A stretch of DNA of 64,000 bases from Shimia_B sp039815465 (GCA_039815465.1 JBCBZG010000013.1:1-64000), one strand, 5' to 3'. Shown: positions 16,696 through 25,526, counted from the first letter of the stretch. The notes: generated by a model not told the origin, from the letters alone. A program made the numbers and translations.

Positions 16696-17565
16696 TTGGA
16701 ACTCTTTGAAAACGCCGTGCCCATGCACGCGCTCACACACTACTTGCAAAGTCGGTCCGCAACCCGACCGATGGCGCAAGAGGTCAGATCCGCGTTCGAT
16801 GTCGTGACGTATCGAACTGACCAGCTTCACCGCCATGACTATTTTGAGCTCTTTCTCTTGGATGAGGGGCGCGGGTGCTGTGTGGCAGACTCGGTCGAAT
16901 ATCGTGTCTTGCCGCACACCGTCTTTGTCATTCCGCCCGGAACAATGCACTACTGGAAAGACAGTGACGCGCTCGACGGCTTTATCGCGCGCATCCCGTT
17001 GATTGAGGGGCACGCCTTGCTGACCGGGACAGACATTCGCCCAGAAGCATTCCGCGTGGATGTTGACGTACACCCGCATCTTCTGGCGCTGCTGCGCTGG
17101 ATCGTTCTGGACGACCCCAAAGATGACACCCGCCGCACCCCATTGTCGCGGCTGCGCTGGCGGCTTTTGTTTGAAGCCCTCTCCGCGGAGGCTCAAAAGT
17201 CGCTTCGGATCCCAGAAATCAGCTCGCCCACGGACATTTCAGCCGCTTTCATGACGATGCTAGAGCGCAAGTATCATCTCAGGTGGGGGGTTCAGGACTA
17301 CGCAAAGGCGCTCAAGGTCAGCAGAAGCAGCCTGTTGCGCGCAACACAGGCGACCTATGGCTGTTCCCCTGCAGACCTGATCCAGCAACGCACGCTCAAG
17401 GAAGCTGAGCGCCTTTTGGCGACGACCACCCAAACCTGTGCCGAGATAAGTGAAACGCTCGGCTATCTCAGCCAGGCCCAGTTCACGCGCGCGTTTTCAG
17501 GACATTTCAAGGAGGCGCCAACGGTTTACCGGCGAAAGCGGCTCCTCGACGCAAGGCCGGGCTAA
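16696..17565 (+). CDS. AraC-family transcriptional regulator with N-terminal cupin sensor
   Basis: A 289-residue regulator. The N-terminal AraC-type cupin (about 30-110: LHRHDYFELFLLDEGRGCCV, HTVFVIPPGTMHYW) precedes the two helix-turn-helix units (about 190-285: YAKALKVSRSSLLRATQATY and TCAEISETLGYLSQAQFTRA, then FKEAPTVYRRKR). The start is a TTG at 16696, 5 nt after GGGAGG; an in-frame ATG 9 codons later has no good ribosome site. The 298-bp gap to the divergent MRJP gene must hold both promoters. It probably controls that gene or the TRAP operon. Confidence 0.92.
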   Translation: MELFENAVPMHALTHYLQSRSATRPMAQEVRSAFDVVTYRTDQLHRHDYFELFLLDEGRGCCVADSVEYRVLPHTVFVIPPGTMHYWKDSDALDGFIARIPLIEGHALLTGTDIRPEAFRVDVDVHPHLLALLRWIVLDDPKDDTRRTPLSRLRWRLLFEALSAEAQKSLRIPEISSPTDISAAFMTMLERKYHLRWGVQDYAKALKVSRSSLLRATQATYGCSPADLIQQRTLKEAERLLATTTQTCAEISETLGYLSQAQFTRAFSGHFKEAPTVYRRKRLLDARPG

Positions 17566-17689
17566 GCGGCGCCAATGCAATGCGGCAAATCTATGATGTG
17601 CAACGCTAAAGACGCCCAATCGGGCGGGGCAGTACTTTAGGAGCAAAGTCAGCACATCCTTGCGGATCAATTAGCCTCGCGGAGGGCCC

Positions 17690-18889
17690 ATGAGTTTCTT
17701 GCACCCCGACTACATCCACCCGTCCAATAGTGCCGATCTGCCCTATTCGATAGATCATCTCGATGCATTGATGGATGCTGCCGGAATTGATGTCTTGCTT
17801 GCCACCTCAAAGCATTGCGTTCGGTATCTTTTGGGCGGCTACCAGTTCGTCTTTTTCTCGCGGATGGATGCGATCGGGCACAGCAGCTACTTGCCGGTGC
17901 TGGTCTATGTGAAGGGTCAGCCAGACACAGCGGCCTTTATCGGCAACAAGATGGAAGGGGGCGAAGGGGAAAATCACCCGTTCTGGGTGCCACGGTTTGA
18001 GCCATCCACATGGAATACGACCGAACCGATAGAGCTCGCCGCAGCGCACCTCAAAGAACGCGGAATTTTATCGCCCCGGATTGGGATTGAGCCGTCATTT
18101 TTGCCGGTCGACGCCTATGAGGCCCTCAAGAGCGCGTTTCCCGATGCGCACCTGCACAATGCGACCGGGGTGCTCGAACGCTTGCGCGCCGTGAAGACCC
18201 CGCAGGAACTCGACCTGCTTCGGCTTGCGACAGATAAAATCAGCGCCTCAATGGTGGCCACCGTGGAGGCCGCGCAGGAACGATGGTCCAAGTTCGAGAT
18301 CATCGAAAGGATCAAAGCTGAAGAAGTCAGCCGGGGCTTGATGTTTGAGTATTGCCTGCTCACGCTTGGAGCCAGCCACAACCGGGCAGCGTCCGCGCAG
18401 ACCTGGAAACGTGGGGAGGTTTTGTCCATCGATTCAGGTGGGAACTTTACGGGCTATATCGGCGATATCTGCCGGATGGGTTTTCTTGGTGAACCCGATA
18501 CCGAAGCCAAAGATATCTTGGCCGAGGTCGAAAGCGTGCAGCAAGCGGCCTTTGCACAAATCGCCCCCGGCAGGCGGGGCGGCGATATTATAGACGCGGC
18601 AAATGCGGTCAGGCAAAGCCTCCCTTGCGCGCAACACATGGATTTCTTCGCTCACGGCATGGGGATTATCACCCATGAGGTTCCCTTTTTGGTAGAAAAC
18701 CACCCCGTAACCTACGCCGCAGAAGATGCCGACCGCGCGCTTGAGGCGGGCATGGTCGTGTCCGTCGAAACCACACTGCTGCACCCGACGCGTGGGTACA
18801 TAAAACTAGAAGACACCGTTGCCGTCACGGACACAGGGCACGAGCTCTTTGGTGCAGATGCGCGCGGGTGGACCCTAGGCGGGCAATAG
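17690..18889 (+). CDS. M24-family metallopeptidase (Xaa-Pro peptidase/creatinase fold)
   Basis: A 399-residue protein with creatinase N-terminal domain (about 20-150) and pita-bread M24 domain (about 165-390). All five metal ligands are visible: Asp in SIDSGG, Asp in IGDICRMG, His in FFAHGMGIITHE, Glu in VVSVETT and Glu in YIKLEDTVAV. That suggests active C-N hydrolysis on a proline peptide or small amide substrate. Length equals that of creatinase and ectoine-hydrolase relatives but the substrate cannot be set. It follows the AraC gene by 124 bp and may be part of the catabolic block. Confidence 0.9.
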   Translation: MSFLHPDYIHPSNSADLPYSIDHLDALMDAAGIDVLLATSKHCVRYLLGGYQFVFFSRMDAIGHSSYLPVLVYVKGQPDTAAFIGNKMEGGEGENHPFWVPRFEPSTWNTTEPIELAAAHLKERGILSPRIGIEPSFLPVDAYEALKSAFPDAHLHNATGVLERLRAVKTPQELDLLRLATDKISASMVATVEAAQERWSKFEIIERIKAEEVSRGLMFEYCLLTLGASHNRAASAQTWKRGEVLSIDSGGNFTGYIGDICRMGFLGEPDTEAKDILAEVESVQQAAFAQIAPGRRGGDIIDAANAVRQSLPCAQHMDFFAHGMGIITHEVPFLVENHPVTYAAEDADRALEAGMVVSVETTLLHPTRGYIKLEDTVAVTDTGHELFGADARGWTLGGQ

Positions 18890-19325
18890 CGGCGGGCAGA
18901 CTGTCCCAACCGTTTGTGACTGCCAAGCACGCTACCGCCAGCTTTTGAAAGCACAGGGACACCGTGTAGATTCCACTTGAACGCGCGCGCCTATGTAAGG
19001 TTCATCGATGAACCGCGCCGCCACTCTAGGTGCGTTATCCATCGCACGATACTCGGCCTGGGGTGACCTTAGTCCTATGCTTGGAATTGGGTTTGTGCAC
19101 TCTCGCTTCTAGGTCGATTGCTGCCCGCACGTTTCGAAGGGTCCGAGCATATTGGCGTAGATGGGAGCCCATTTGTGCGGGTCGTCGTGCGAAGTGACTG
19201 GGACACGAGCAGCGTAGCCATCGTGCCAGGTGGCGGCTGTCGTTGCAGAGCTTGGACCACGTTTGAGGGCGTCCCAGTACTGCGCGCGCCCTACTGGGAC
19301 GGTTGGACACCTTCCCTCCACGGCA
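18890..19325. other. 436-bp gap without a confident gene
   Basis: Between the M24 gene and the convergent Crp/Fnr gene no known family was recognised. A minus-strand frame at 19321-19109 (70 codons) reads HDGYAARVPVTSHDDPHKWA, followed by PIYANMLGPFETCGQQ; its composition looks more protein-like than the rest of the gap and it could be a small gene or the tail of a decayed one. It has no clear ribosome site. Confidence 0.35.
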
Positions 19326-20054
19326 TCAAATCAGTGGGCGTTCTTTCGGGACGTCGACGCTGGTGCCTATCACGGCTTCGGCGGCGCTTGTGTCAAATAT
19401 GTGCAACTCTCCATCGCTCCACGATAGAATTTGCCGATCGCGGAGTTTGGTTAGGGTCTTGTTCGTGTGCACCAACGACAGTCCCAACGCGTCTGCGAGG
19501 TCTTGTTGGCGATAGGGGAAGGGGCATTTGCCGTCTTTGACCAGGCCGAGCCCATCGCATCGCGCGTAAAAGCGCAGGAGGCCCCAGACGATGCGCTCCA
19601 TCGCTGACATCTGACCCACGGAGGCCAGCGCCTCGCCCAGGAAATGCTCCTCAATGGCTGCGGCCCACGTCAAATCGTAGGCACGTTGGGGTTGGGTTTT
19701 GAACAGGTTCCAGAGCTCGGTTCGGTCAAAGACGCAGAGCACCATGGGGGTCGTCGCCTCGACGGAGTGGCTCATTTCGCCCATGACGCCGGCTTGGAGG
19801 CCCACGAAGTCGCCGGGCAGGACAAAGTTCACGACCTGTCGGCGCCCGTTTGCGAGGATTTTGTGCCGGATACCCATGCCACGCAGCGCTGTATAAAGCT
19901 GCGGGCTGTTCGAGCCCTCCATCAGGAGGGGCGTGCCTGCGTCAACATTCAGCTCGCCTGATTTGAAGCGCCGCATGAAGTTGGTTTGATCCTGATCCAG
20001 CCTGCTGAACAAGTCGAGCTTTCGGAGCGGACAGTTCGCGCAATCAATGACCAT
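19326..20054 (-). CDS. Crp/Fnr-family transcriptional regulator
   Basis: A 242-residue regulator with N-terminal Cys cluster (MVIDCANCPLRKLDLFS), cyclic-nucleotide-binding-type barrel (about 25-140: FVLPGDFVGLQAGVMGEMSHSVEA) and C-terminal winged helix (about 165-230: FPYRQQDLADALGLSLVHTN). Only two Cys precede the barrel and no further Cys of the Fnr iron-sulfur pattern is evident there, so oxygen sensing is doubtful. The start at 20054 (GAAGGG upstream) is preferred over one 32 codons further out. It is divergent from the DUF1328 gene across a 295-bp region with an AT-rich stretch near 20245-20270. Confidence 0.92.
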   Translation of the reverse strand: MVIDCANCPLRKLDLFSRLDQDQTNFMRRFKSGELNVDAGTPLLMEGSNSPQLYTALRGMGIRHKILANGRRQVVNFVLPGDFVGLQAGVMGEMSHSVEATTPMVLCVFDRTELWNLFKTQPQRAYDLTWAAAIEEHFLGEALASVGQMSAMERIVWGLLRFYARCDGLGLVKDGKCPFPYRQQDLADALGLSLVHTNKTLTKLRDRQILSWSDGELHIFDTSAAEAVIGTSVDVPKERPLI

Positions 20055-20294
20055 ATGACCCTTCGTGTGTGTGGTTGTGTGTCCCGGTTGCGCGTGACAT
20101 TTCCCTCGCGCTGGACCGACAACGTGCAGGTTCGGGAAGCGTTCCATCAAAAGCTGATCACGGATGCGTGATGTCTTTGGGTGCGCGTGCGTGTGCGGCG
20201 TTCGGGAACGCCGTGTCAGTGCGTGCGCAGAACGTTGCGCGCGGGTATTTAAATATATAATTCAATACCTTGATTGGTTCTCGGAAACTTCTGA

Positions 20295-20319
20295 GGAACC
20301 CAGGTCAGCCCGGTCCGTT
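20295..20319 (+). promoter_or_regulatory. EcfG-type general stress promoter for DUF1328
   Basis: GGAAC at 20295-20299, exactly 16 nt, then CGTT at 20316-20319: a perfect match to the alphaproteobacterial EcfG consensus. The predicted start is about 20326, some 24 nt before the DUF1328 ATG. Seen by eye. Confidence 0.8.
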
Positions 20320-20349
20320 GTCTCCCCGAAGCCACAAAGGAGACATCCC

Positions 20350-20520
20350 ATGTTGAGTTGGGCCATTACATTTTTGATTGTCGCGCTGATCGCAGCGCTG
20401 TTTGGGTTTGGCGGGATTGCAAGCGCATCCGCAGGTATCGCGCAAATCCTGTTCTTCGTCTTCCTCGTTTTGTTCGTCGTCGCGATGGTTGCGCGGGCGG
20501 TGCGGGGCAAGACGCCCTAG
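20350..20520 (+). CDS. DUF1328 small membrane protein
   Basis: A 56-residue protein with two transmembrane helices and the family pattern: MLSWAITFLIVALIAALFGF, GGIASASAGIAQILFFVFLV, then VAMVARAVRGKTP. The family (PF07043, YtjA-like) is widespread and often induced by stress; the molecular role is unknown. AAAGGAGA precedes the ATG. It has its own promoter (20295-20319) and a hairpin downstream, so it is probably monocistronic. Confidence 0.9.
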   Translation: MLSWAITFLIVALIAALFGFGGIASASAGIAQILFFVFLVLFVVAMVARAVRGKTP

Positions 20521-20540
20521 GCTAGGCACATCAATGATGC

Positions 20541-20564
20541 GGCGGGTTCGGAAACGGGCCCGCC
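20541..20564 (+). terminator. Hairpin after DUF1328
   Basis: GGCGGGTTCG, loop GAAA, CGGGCCCGCC: a 10-bp stem (one mismatch-type pair) with a GNRA loop, 20 bp after the stop. The following sequence has only a weak T-run (GTCTACGTTTT), so termination may be partial. Confidence 0.6.
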
Positions 20565-20617
20565 GTCTACGTTTTACGGTTGCGTTGCAGCACCAGCTTT
20601 AAACGGGTGAGGGACGG

Positions 20618-21955
20618 ATGACACGCGATACACTCCTTGCGGATTTCATGGACGACGTGACGCGCAAAGCGCCGGGGGAGGATGAGTTCCACCAGGCGGT
20701 GCGCCATGTCGCACGCGATACGATCACGATAGAGAAGGCCAGCCGCACCTACACCCAAGCGAAGGTTCTAGAACGGCTATCCGTGCCCGATCGGATCATC
20801 GCGTTTCGTGTTGTCTGGCAGGATGATGCTGGGGAGACGCGCATCAACCAGGGTTGGCGTGTGCAGTATTCCAACGCCATTGGGCCCTATAAGGGCGGGC
20901 TGCGGTTCCACCCGACCGTCTCCCCCTCCGTCCTGAAGTTCTTGGGGTTTGAGCAGGTGTTTAAGAACGCGCTCACCGGGCTCCCCCTGGGGGGCGGTAA
21001 GGGTGGGTCCGATTTCGACCCCAAAGGATGCTCTGACGCGGAGATTATACGCTTTTGCCAAGCATTAATGCGCCAGCTTGCGCCTTTCATTGGGCCAGAC
21101 CGCGACGTGCCCGCGGGCGACATAAATGTCAGCACGCGCGAGATCGGATGGATGTTCGCAGCCTACAAGGCCTACGCGCTGCAATTCTCCGGCGCGCTGA
21201 CGGGCAAGGCGCCTTCTTTTGGCGGATCGCTCATGCGGACGGAGGCGACGGGTTACGGCCTGGTGTACTTCGTTGAGGCGATGTTGAGCGAGCTTGGTCA
21301 GGATCTCAGCGGCAAGCGCGTCGCGATTTCTGGCAAGGGCAATGTGGCCACCCATGCGGCTGAAAAAGCTGCGGCGCGCGGGGCGACGGTGCTGAGCTTG
21401 TCGGACACCTCCGGCACGCTGTACGCCGCCGATGGGCTGGACGCCGAAACGATCGCTTGGGTGCGGGCGCAAAAGGCGGCGGGCAAGGATATCTCAGCCC
21501 CGCCAAGCGCAGGCGTGACGTTCCGAGAGGGGGAAACGCCTTGGACGCTGGAGCCCGACATCGCGCTGCCCTGTGCGACCCAGAACGAACTTGATGCTGA
21601 CATGGCTCAGTCCCTCGTGGATGGCGGCGCGCGCATCGTCGCCGAAGGCGCGAACATGCCGCTGACAGCGCAGGCGCAAGACATCATCGCGGACGCAGGG
21701 CTGCTCCACGCGCCGGGCAAGGCGGCCAATGCGGGCGGGGTGGCCGTTTCGGGCCTCGAGATGAGCCAGAATAGCCACCGGCAGTTTTCAACGGCGGACC
21801 AGGTGGACGACCAGCTCAAGGCTATCATGGGCGCCATCCACACCCGGGTGGCCGAGGACGGCAAACGCGGCAACTGGATCGACTATTCCAGGGGTGCCAA
21901 TGTCGCTGCCTATCGTAAGGTTGCCGATGCGATTTCGGCGATGGGAGCGATATAG
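20618..21955 (+). CDS. gdhA: NADP-specific glutamate dehydrogenase
   Basis: A 445-residue hexameric-type glutamate dehydrogenase that makes glutamate from 2-oxoglutarate and ammonia. The substrate-binding domain has INQGWRVQYSNAIGPYKGGL, the FKNALTGLPLGGGKGGSDFD loop with the catalytic Lys, and PAGDINVSTREIGWMF. The coenzyme domain has KRVAISGKGNVATHAAEKA, and the C-terminus has ANAGGVAVSGLEMSQN. Length matches the small NADP-dependent class. The next gene starts 3 nt after its stop. Confidence 0.95.
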   Translation: MTRDTLLADFMDDVTRKAPGEDEFHQAVRHVARDTITIEKASRTYTQAKVLERLSVPDRIIAFRVVWQDDAGETRINQGWRVQYSNAIGPYKGGLRFHPTVSPSVLKFLGFEQVFKNALTGLPLGGGKGGSDFDPKGCSDAEIIRFCQALMRQLAPFIGPDRDVPAGDINVSTREIGWMFAAYKAYALQFSGALTGKAPSFGGSLMRTEATGYGLVYFVEAMLSELGQDLSGKRVAISGKGNVATHAAEKAAARGATVLSLSDTSGTLYAADGLDAETIAWVRAQKAAGKDISAPPSAGVTFREGETPWTLEPDIALPCATQNELDADMAQSLVDGGARIVAEGANMPLTAQAQDIIADAGLLHAPGKAANAGGVAVSGLEMSQNSHRQFSTADQVDDQLKAIMGAIHTRVAEDGKRGNWIDYSRGANVAAYRKVADAISAMGAI

Positions 21956-21958
21956 TCC

Positions 21959-23563
21959 ATGGCGACGGGTGCTGCGCTCTTTGTTGATTGCCTCAAAGCT
22001 TGTGGGATCGACACCGTCTTCGCCCTCCCCGGGGAGGAGACGAACGCGTTGATGGATGCCCTGGCGCGGGTTGATATTGATGTTGTTCTGTGCCGCCACG
22101 AACAAGCGGCGGCTTTTATGGCGTCAGTTCATGGACGGGTGACGGGCCGCCCTGCGGCCTGCCTTTCGACATTGGGACCGGGGGCCACAAACCTGCTGAC
22201 GGGGGTCGCAGACGCGCAGCTGGATGCGGTACCGCTGTTGGCCATCACTGGGCAGGGGGCGCGCAAACGGCTGCCGCGCGGGCAGCACAGTCATCAGGTG
22301 ATCGACCTCGCGCGTCTCTTCGAGCCCGTAACCAAGCGGTCAGAGACGATCATGGCCGCCAGCGATATCCCCGGCGCAGTTGCAGAGGCGATGCGCGTGG
22401 CAATGGATCCCTGCCCTGGCGCGGTCCACCTTTCGCTGCCCGAGGATGTGGCCGATGAAGACACAGATGCTGACCCCGTCGCAGTCTTACCGCCCGCTCG
22501 ACCCTTACCCAGCCCACGCGCAGTGTCGGCGGCCGTTACAGAGCTGTCGGCCCATGAGCGTATCATGTTTTTGTCCGGCGCCGGGGTCACACGCACGGGC
22601 ACGGCGCCTGCTTTAGCAGCTCTTGTCGCGTCGACAGGTCTGCCTGTCGCGACGTCCTTTATGGGGAAGGGGTGCGTGTCCCACGACGCCTCCTCCCATC
22701 TCGGGGCCTTCGGGTTGCCGGTTGATCAACTCGTGGACAAGGCGATCGCCGATGCAGATGTGATCGTCACCGTCGGGCTGGATCCCGTTGAATACCCGCT
22801 GGAAAAGCTAAGCGGCGGCACGCGGCCCGTGGTCGCCCTGGCGGAGACGTCTTTGCCGCAGAACCTGGGCGCGCCGCTCGCCGCGGAAGTGGTCGGCGAC
22901 TTGCGCGCCAGCCTGGAGGCCCTGACCCATGCGCTCAAAGGGCGGCGCTTTGAGATGTGGCCATCGGCGCAGGCGGCCCAGCGGGCCTATGTTGAGCATC
23001 GGGAGCAGGACGTAAACGCAGAGCCGCCGACAGCGCCCGCGCTCGTGGCGGCCCTGAACGCAGTGGTGGCGCCGGAGGACACGGTGCTGTCGGGCGTCGG
23101 GACCCACAAGCTCGCATTAGCGCGGGACTTCGTCGCGCACAGGCCAGGTCAGATTGTGATCGCAAACGGGTTGGCGGGCATGGGCCTCGCCCTGCCGGGG
23201 GCTATCGCAGCGGCGCGGCTCCAATCAAGCGGGCGTGTGATTGCAGTCTGCGGCGACGGCGACGTGATGATGAACGTGCAGGAGATGGAAACGGCCCACC
23301 GTTTGGACCTGCCTATGACGGTCATTGTCTGGGTCGACGGGGGGTATGGGTTGATCGAAGACAAGCAAGAGCACGACACCGGAACGCGCCCAAACCTGTC
23401 CTTTGGCACCGTCGATTGGGCGGCGCTGGCGCAAAGCTTTGGCTGGTCCCACACGGCCTGTGACACCGCCGCCGCGCTCCAAGACGCCGTGCAAGCGCGC
23501 CCGGGCGACGCGCGACAGCGGCTTATTACTGTGCCGGTCCGCTACACCGGTGCGTTCGCATAA
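21959..23563 (+). CDS. Acetolactate-synthase-like thiamine-diphosphate enzyme
   Basis: A 534-residue enzyme with the three-domain POX/ALS fold. The catalytic Glu lies in VDIDVVLCRHEQAAAFMA; PAACLSTLGPGATNLLTGVA and GQGARKRLPRGQHSHQVIDL are ALS-like; the ThDP motif is GDGDVMMNVQEMETAHRLDL. Twenty-five residues on, where ALS has Asn-Asn, the sequence is Val-Asp (VIVWVDGGYGLIEDKQ), which may change metal/ThDP binding. It is coupled to gdhA, not to an ilvN regulatory subunit, so it is unlikely to be the biosynthetic AHAS. Substrate unknown. Confidence 0.85.
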   Translation: MATGAALFVDCLKACGIDTVFALPGEETNALMDALARVDIDVVLCRHEQAAAFMASVHGRVTGRPAACLSTLGPGATNLLTGVADAQLDAVPLLAITGQGARKRLPRGQHSHQVIDLARLFEPVTKRSETIMAASDIPGAVAEAMRVAMDPCPGAVHLSLPEDVADEDTDADPVAVLPPARPLPSPRAVSAAVTELSAHERIMFLSGAGVTRTGTAPALAALVASTGLPVATSFMGKGCVSHDASSHLGAFGLPVDQLVDKAIADADVIVTVGLDPVEYPLEKLSGGTRPVVALAETSLPQNLGAPLAAEVVGDLRASLEALTHALKGRRFEMWPSAQAAQRAYVEHREQDVNAEPPTAPALVAALNAVVAPEDTVLSGVGTHKLALARDFVAHRPGQIVIANGLAGMGLALPGAIAAARLQSSGRVIAVCGDGDVMMNVQEMETAHRLDLPMTVIVWVDGGYGLIEDKQEHDTGTRPNLSFGTVDWAALAQSFGWSHTACDTAAALQDAVQARPGDARQRLITVPVRYTGAFA

Positions 23564-23577
23564 AACCCAAGTTTCTT

Positions 23578-23602
23578 GGAACAACACCCAGACCCTTTCG
23601 TT
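23578..23602 (+). promoter_or_regulatory. EcfG-type promoter for the small exported protein and csbD
   Basis: GGAAC at 23578-23582, 16 nt, CGTT at 23599-23602: an exact consensus match beginning 15 bp after the ALS-like stop. It would uncouple the stress genes from the upstream metabolic operon. Confidence 0.8.
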
Positions 23603-23629
23603 GAGTACCCAGACGAAAGGAGAGCAAAT

Positions 23630-23854
23630 ATGAAGATCGCAACACTCGCTGCCGTGGTCATTGGCGCCCTCGTCGTGGCTGGCGGCATCTACATGATCGA
23701 CATCGATCAGACGCAAGAGGCCGACCTGCCGAGCATCGCCATCGAAGGGGGCCAAATGCCCGCCTTTGAAGCCGATATCGGCGAAATCGAGATGACCGAG
23801 GAAACGGTGACTGTGCCCAGCATCACTGTGACCCCGCCCAACAACGACAGCTAA
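23630..23854 (+). CDS. Small acidic protein with N-terminal membrane anchor or signal
   Basis: A 74-residue protein beginning MKIATLAAVVIGALVVAGGI, a hydrophobic segment that is either an uncleaved anchor or a signal peptide, followed by a strongly acidic tail (FEADIGEIEMTEETVTVPSI) and a C-terminal TPPNNDS. I recognise no family. ATG at 23630 follows GAAAGGAGAGC. It lies 22 bp before csbD under the same EcfG-type promoter, so a role in envelope stress is an inference. Confidence 0.75.
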   Translation: MKIATLAAVVIGALVVAGGIYMIDIDQTQEADLPSIAIEGGQMPAFEADIGEIEMTEETVTVPSITVTPPNNDS

Positions 23855-23876
23855 CCAACACCAGAAAGGAAACGCT

Positions 23877-24074
23877 ATGAACCGCGACCAGATCGAAGGC
23901 AAATGGACCGAGATCAAGGGCAAGCTCCGCGAGGCTTACGCCGATCTCAGCGACGATGACATCGAAGAAGCCAAAGGCGACCGCGAGCAGCTGGAAGGCA
24001 AGCTGCAGCAAAAGACCGGCAACGCAAAGGAAAGCGTCCGCAAGACGGTGGATGACATCCTGGCCAAGGTCTAA
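23877..24074 (+). CDS. CsbD-family stress protein
   Basis: A 65-residue soluble protein matching PF05532: MNRDQIEGKWTEIKGKLREA, then YADLSDDDIEEAKGDREQLEGKLQ. CsbD proteins are abundant under general stress (sigma-B in Bacillus, EcfG in alphaproteobacteria), with no known biochemical activity. AGAAAGGAAACGCT precedes the ATG. Followed by a strong intrinsic terminator. Confidence 0.93.
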   Translation: MNRDQIEGKWTEIKGKLREAYADLSDDDIEEAKGDREQLEGKLQQKTGNAKESVRKTVDDILAKV

Positions 24075-24093
24075 CGCCCTCAAGTGACGACCA

Positions 24094-24132
24094 GCCGCGC
24101 CCCGGGCCACCGCCCGCGGCGCGGCTTTTTTT
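24094..24132 (+). terminator. Intrinsic terminator of csbD
   Basis: GCCGCGCC (24094-24101) pairs with GGCGCGGC (24118-24125), with an inner GC-rich stem, and is followed by seven T residues. Confidence 0.92.
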
Positions 24133-24161
24133 GTGGTGAGACGCTCGACAAGGAGACCACG

Positions 24162-25526
24162 ATGGCAACCCGCAAACTGACAGAAGGCCCGGTCTGGCGG
24201 GCGTTGGCGGCGATGTCAGCCCCGATGGCGCTGGGAATTTTGGCCGTGCTGTCCGTTGGCATTGCGGATGCGTATTTCCTAGGGCAGTTGGGTGGCGATG
24301 CGTTGGCCGCGGTGGGCTACATCTACCCTGTCACCACCGCGATCACATCGCTGGCTATCGGGCTGTCGGCGGGGGCCAATGCGACGGTGTCGCAGGCCAT
24401 TGGCGGTGAGGCGACAGAGGGCGCGGTGCACCGGCTCGGGCTGCACGCGCTCGGATTGGGAGTGGCACTGAGCGTAGTGGTCGCCGGGCTCTTTTGCGTC
24501 GCCTATCCGCTGATCTTTTCGCTGATGGGCGCGAGCGAGGCCGTGGCGTCCGAAATCGCGCTTTATGCCCCGCTTTGGGCCCTGTCCTTTCCCTTTCTGG
24601 TGCTGATGATGGTGACCAACGCGCTCTTCCGTGCGCATGGGAGCGCGGCGTTCGCGTCGATCTTTATGATCGTGGCGGCGGTCATCAACCTGGCCCTGAA
24701 CCCCCTGTTGATCTTTGGCGCCGCGGGGATTGAGGGGATGGGCACTGCGGGCGCAGCCGCGGCGACGGCCGTAGGGCGGATCGTGGCGGCGCTGGCTGCG
24801 CTCTATATTGCGCTGCGGTTGGGCTATTTGCGGTGGTGCACGAACCTGTTTGCCGAGTTCCGCGACAGTTTCCGGTCCATCATGTCCGTTGGCGGCCCAG
24901 CAGCGTTTTCCAACGCGATTAACCCCGCTGGGATGGCGCTGGTGACGGCGGCTGTGGCGACACTTGGCGATGCGGCAGTAGCGGGCTTTGGCGCGGCCTC
25001 CCGGGTGCAGTCGGTGGCGATTGTGGTGTTGCTTGCGTTGTCTGCTGGGATCGGGCCGGTGGTGGGGCAGAATTGGGGTGCGGGCCTGCGCGACCGCGCG
25101 CGGGCTGCGGTCGTTCAGGCCTGGGCGTTTTCCGCGCTTTACGGAGTGGCGGTGGCGCTGGCTCTCACTGTGTTTGCGGGCCCCATCGCCACCCTCATCG
25201 CCTCAGAGGGGGAGGCCGCAGACTTCACCGCCGACTACCTGCGCGTGGTAGGATGGAGCCTCTTTGGGTATGGCGTGCTTGTCACGGCCAATGCCGCGAT
25301 GAACGCGCGGTCAAAGGCTGTGTATTCGATGAGCTTAAGCTTGGGCCGCATCTTTTTGGTCTACCTACCCGGGGCTTGGGTCGGTGTGATGCTCTTTGGC
25401 TATAGTGGTATCCTGGCTGCAGCGGTGGCCGCAAACCTCGCCGCCGTGGCGGGCGCCGCCTTTTTCGTGGATCGGGCGGGCCTCTTGCCCCCGCGGCAGC
25501 GTCTTAGAGCTGCCATCGCGGCCTAG
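24162..25526 (+). CDS. MATE-family efflux transporter
   Basis: A 454-residue polytopic membrane protein with 12 hydrophobic segments and two MatE repeats (PF01554). Motifs: GPVWRALAAMSAPMALGIL, FLGQLGGDALAAVGYIYPV, ATVSQAIGGEATEGAVHRLG and, in the second half, SRVQSVAIVVLLALSAGIGP with VVGQNWGAG. MATE pumps export cationic drugs or metabolites using sodium or protons. The start at 24162 (AAGGAGACCACG) is chosen over one 26 codons upstream, inside the csbD terminator. Its stop overlaps that of the convergent trkA by 4 bp. Confidence 0.92.
   Translation: MATRKLTEGPVWRALAAMSAPMALGILAVLSVGIADAYFLGQLGGDALAAVGYIYPVTTAITSLAIGLSAGANATVSQAIGGEATEGAVHRLGLHALGLGVALSVVVAGLFCVAYPLIFSLMGASEAVASEIALYAPLWALSFPFLVLMMVTNALFRAHGSAAFASIFMIVAAVINLALNPLLIFGAAGIEGMGTAGAAAATAVGRIVAALAALYIALRLGYLRWCTNLFAEFRDSFRSIMSVGGPAAFSNAINPAGMALVTAAVATLGDAAVAGFGAASRVQSVAIVVLLALSAGIGPVVGQNWGAGLRDRARAAVVQAWAFSALYGVAVALALTVFAGPIATLIASEGEAADFTADYLRVVGWSLFGYGVLVTANAAMNARSKAVYSMSLSLGRIFLVYLPGAWVGVMLFGYSGILAAAVAANLAAVAGAAFFVDRAGLLPPRQRLRAAIAA

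Noticed and set aside
16141..17196. 351-codon minus-strand frame across the AraC/MRJP divergent region
   Set aside because: Covers the promoter region and is antisense to AraC; its end is the shifted frame of the MRJP gene.
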